Under the pieces are notes generated by a model, which saw nothing but the letters and a program-made list of their open reading frames with translations, was not told where the DNA came from and ran no database searches. Below are positions 4,848-6,679 of a stretch of DNA of 6,679 nt, one piece after another; the first letter of the stretch is position 1, and each line of letters begins with the position of its first letter. The translations under genes and the position numbers were made by a program. Source of the stretch: DATLFA01 sp039934635 (GTDB lineage Bacteria; Actinomycetota; Acidimicrobiia; Acidimicrobiales; WLNW01); the NCBI GenBank assembly GCA_039934635.1, contig JBDTLT010000282.1, forward strand, positions 1 to 6,679, in the 5' to 3' direction.

Positions 4848-6583
4848 CCGCCTTCCTCGACGGATTCGGTCGCCTCATTGCCGTTGTGCTTGGGCTTGAA
4901 CACCGGCGCGCAGTCGGCTTCGACGTAATCCTGCAGGCACTCTTCTTGCAGGGTCGAGTTCTTGACGGCCGGATCGGTCGCCTTGAACACGATGTTGGGA
5001 TACACACCCAGCGCGAGGATGAGGGCGAGCAACGGCGTCCACGCGAGCCACTCGGTCCAGTTGACGTCGGGGATGCGCTCGTTATCGCCGTGGTCGTCGT
5101 GCCCGTGGCCGCTGCCGTGGTCGGAGCCAGGATCGCCTTGGGCGGCGTGTTCCTGACCGCCCCCACCGTGGTCGTCGTCATGGCCGTGGCCGCCGCCGGC
5201 CATCGCCAAGGCGGGATTGACCTTGGATGTGCCGAACGCGGTGCGTTGCAGCAACCACAAGAGGTAGCCGGCGGCGAGCACCGTGCCGAGGGCCGCGAAG
5301 AACATGAACGTGCGGAACGTCTCGACCGGCAACGCGCGCGCCGGGTTGTACGACGACAAGATGGCCGGGAACTCGCCCCAGAAGCCGGCGAGCCCAGGCA
5401 AGCCGAGCGACGCCATCACGCAAAACCCGAGGATCCAGCCGAGGTGCGGCGCGTCTTGCAACAGCCCGCCCAGCTTGGAGATCTCGAGGGTGTGGTAGCG
5501 CTCTTTGACCGAACCGGCGACGAAGAACAACATGCCGGTGATGAGGCCGTGGGCGACCATGCCGTAGATCGCGGCGTTGATGCCGAAGTTGGTCAGCGTG
5601 GCGATGCCCAACATGACGAACCCCATGTGGGCCACCGACGAGAACGCGATGAGGCGTTTCATGTCGGTCTGCGCCAAACAACCGAGCGCACCGTAGATGA
5701 TGCCGATCACCGCCAAGAGTCCGATCCACGGCGCCCATGACACCGCGGCTTGCGGCAGCACCGGTATGGCGATGCGCACGAAGCCGTACGTGCCGAGCTT
5801 CAACATGACGGCCGCCAGGATCACCGAACCGACCGTGGGTGCCTGTGTATGCGCGTCGGGCAACCAAGTGTGGAACGGGAACATCGGCACCTTGATACCG
5901 AAGCCGAGGAACATGCCCCCGAACACGAGGACCTGCGTACCGTGCGCGATGCCGTCGCCGCCGAGTTGCGACAGCAGGCGGATGTCGAAGGTGTGCGGAT
6001 CGCTCAAGAAGAACAGCGCCAGGAACGAGACGATCATCAACGCCGAACCGAACAGCGTGAAGAGGAAGAACTTGAGCGACGCGTAGCGACGATTGTCGCC
6101 GCCCCAGACCGCGATCATGAAGAACATCGGCAGCAGCACGACTTCGAAGAAGACGAAGAACAAGATGAGGTCTTGTGCGACGAAGCTGCCCAACATGCCC
6201 GTCTCGAGGATGAGGATGAGGATGAGGAATGCCTTGGGGTTGTGCGGCTCAGGCCAGTGATTCCAGCTGTAGATGATGCACAGCGGCACGATCAACAGGG
6301 TCAGCAGGAACAGCGGCAACGAGATGCCGTCGAGGCCGACGATGTAGCGGCTGCTGATGACGTCGATCCAGCTCTTGTCGACCACGTATTGCAGCTCGTC
6401 GGCCCGATCGAGGCTGAAGTTGACGAGCATCGCGATGCCGAAGCCGGCCGACACGAGCGACGCGCCGAGCGCGAGCCACTTGTGGGCCGCCTCGTTCTTC
6501 TTCGGCATGAGCATCATGATCGCCGCCGCGACAACGGGCGCGAAGACCGCTATCGAGATGCCCCAACCCTCTAGAAACTTCAT
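4844..6583 (-). CDS. nuoM: NADH-quinone oxidoreductase subunit M (complex I antiporter-like subunit)
   Basis: NuoM is the middle antiporter-like proton-pumping subunit of the complex I membrane arm. Signature stretches are VFFEVVLLPMFFMIAVWG (144-161), GFGIKVPMFPFHTWLPDAHT (227-246), VMLKLGTYGF (259-268), SSVAHMGFV (315-323) and GLPGLAGFWGEFPAI (394-408). The charged residues expected for proton transfer are present: E147, K231, K262 and E404, at an offset of -3 from E. coli Glu144, Lys234, Lys265 and Glu407. At 579 residues it is about 70 longer than E. coli NuoM (509). The extra length lies in a His/Asp/Gly-rich insertion (463-502) between the last two helices and in an extended acidic C-terminal tail (about 532-579) with cysteines 549 and 558. 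The ATG at 6583 is preceded by TGGAG (6592-6596) eight bases upstream. It follows nuoL by 13 bp and overlaps nuoN by 4 bp. Confidence 0.98.
   Translation of the reverse strand: MKFLEGWGISIAVFAPVVAAAIMMLMPKKNEAAHKWLALGASLVSAGFGIAMLVNFSLDRADELQYVVDKSWIDVISSRYIVGLDGISLPLFLLTLLIVPLCIIYSWNHWPEPHNPKAFLILILILETGMLGSFVAQDLILFFVFFEVVLLPMFFMIAVWGGDNRRYASLKFFLFTLFGSALMIVSFLALFFLSDPHTFDIRLLSQLGGDGIAHGTQVLVFGGMFLGFGIKVPMFPFHTWLPDAHTQAPTVGSVILAAVMLKLGTYGFVRIAIPVLPQAAVSWAPWIGLLAVIGIIYGALGCLAQTDMKRLIAFSSVAHMGFVMLGIATLTNFGINAAIYGMVAHGLITGMLFFVAGSVKERYHTLEISKLGGLLQDAPHLGWILGFCVMASLGLPGLAGFWGEFPAILSSYNPARALPVETFRTFMFFAALGTVLAAGYLLWLLQRTAFGTSKVNPALAMAGGGHGHDDDHGGGGQEHAAQGDPGSDHGSGHGHDDHGDNERIPDVNWTEWLAWTPLLALILALGVYPNIVFKATDPAVKNSTLQEECLQDYVEADCAPVFKPKHNGNEATESVEEGG
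5078..5197 (-). other. His/Asp/Gly-rich insertion in NuoM with an internal repeat
   Basis: Residues 463-502 of NuoM contain eight histidines and eight aspartates among glycines, with no hydrophobic stretch. Two near-copies are visible: GHGHDDDHG (465-473) and GHGHDDHG (492-499). The segment sits after helix 13 (through WLLQRTAFGT) and before the final helix (WLAWTPLLALILALGVYP, 512-529). By standard NuoM topology this loop faces the cytoplasm. E. coli NuoM has only a short link here. The composition suggests weak metal or proton buffering, or simply a tolerated disordered loop; no function is shown. Confidence 0.9.
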
Positions 6584-6596
6584 CGATCCAACTCCA

Positions 6597-6679
6597 TTAC
6601 TGCGCGACGATCACGAGAATGCCGGCGAGGATGGCCACTGCGGCGAACATGATCGCCGCGTACTGCTGCACTTTGCCTG
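6597..6679 (-). CDS. nuoL: NADH-quinone oxidoreductase subunit L, C-terminal end only (partial)
   Basis: The frame entering from the right edge reads GKVQQYAAIMFAAVAIL and continues as a hydrophobic helix ending VIVAQ before TAA (6599-6597). The G-K/R-V-Q-x-Y motif before a last transmembrane helix is the usual ending of NuoL, the distal antiporter-like subunit of complex I. The position directly upstream of nuoM, with a 13-bp gap, fits the standard nuoL-M-N order. Only 26 residues are visible, so nothing can be said of the long lateral helix or of the catalytic residues. The nuoM ribosome binding site begins directly after this stop codon. Confidence 0.87.
   Translation of the reverse strand, partial: GKVQQYAAIMFAAVAILAGILVIVAQ

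Noticed and set aside
3375..4928. Long plus-strand open frames opposite nuoN (3375-4214 and 4215-4928)
   Set aside because: They are highly charged (Asp, Glu, Arg, His, Gln) without domains and exactly antisense to nuoN codons. They are composition artefacts.
5078..5197. Frameshift or sequencing error as the cause of the odd NuoM loop
   Set aside because: The frame stays open on both sides, the last helix follows intact, and the two His/Asp copies are in the same frame, so a real insertion is more likely.
4886..6574. Long plus-strand open frames opposite nuoM (4886-5740 and 5750-6574)
   Set aside because: They show the same charged, low-complexity composition as other antisense frames, and the nuoM reading is unambiguous.
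1..6679. Mobile element, CRISPR array, tRNA, defence system or horizontally acquired island
   Set aside because: No transposase or integrase, no regularly spaced repeats and no tRNA-like cloverleaf were seen, and base composition looks even. The window is ordinary housekeeping chromosome apart from the points listed.

Overview
The window looks like chromosomal DNA of a high-GC Gram-positive bacterium. I estimate 60-65% G+C by eye. An actinobacterium, possibly of the Acidimicrobiia, fits the codon use, the GTG starts, the YihY and amidohydrolase sequence types and the nuo gene order. That placement is an inference and was not tested by any search. No phage, transposon, CRISPR or RNA gene is visible, and every long reading frame is accounted for by a known family.

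Plus strand, left (1-954): the last codons of mscL (large-conductance mechanosensitive channel) are followed 31 bp later by a yihY/brkB-type six-helix membrane protein gene. The gap between them holds the most unusual non-coding signal in the window. It is a 19-bp stem with a 3-nt loop (49-89) that begins just after the mscL stop and contains the yihY Shine-Dalgarno-like stretch and its GTG start codon. A -10-like TAGGGT lies exactly where a leaderless yihY transcript would need it. A 34-bp gap with a small GC-rich hairpin then separates yihY from the convergent minus-strand genes.

Minus strand, right to left (6679-2338): the end of the respiratory complex I operon, in the order nuoL (3' end only), nuoM, nuoN, midA. 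nuoL and nuoM are 13 bp apart. nuoM/nuoN and nuoN/midA each overlap by 4 bp, so the block should be co-transcribed and translationally coupled. NuoL, NuoM and NuoN are the three antiporter-like proton-pumping subunits of the membrane arm. MidA belongs to the methyltransferase family of human NDUFAF7, a complex I assembly factor that methylates an arginine of the 49-kDa subunit (NDUFS2, the NuoD homologue). Its place as the last gene, overlapping nuoN, suggests the same assembly role here. NuoM carries a His/Asp/Gly-rich insertion with an internal duplication between its last two helices, and a long acidic tail with two cysteines.

Minus strand, 2155-989: after a 182-bp gap, an amidohydrolase-2 family (COG2159) metal-dependent hydrolase of unknown substrate, with its own strong ribosome binding site and a possible promoter. 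It is probably not part of the nuo transcript.
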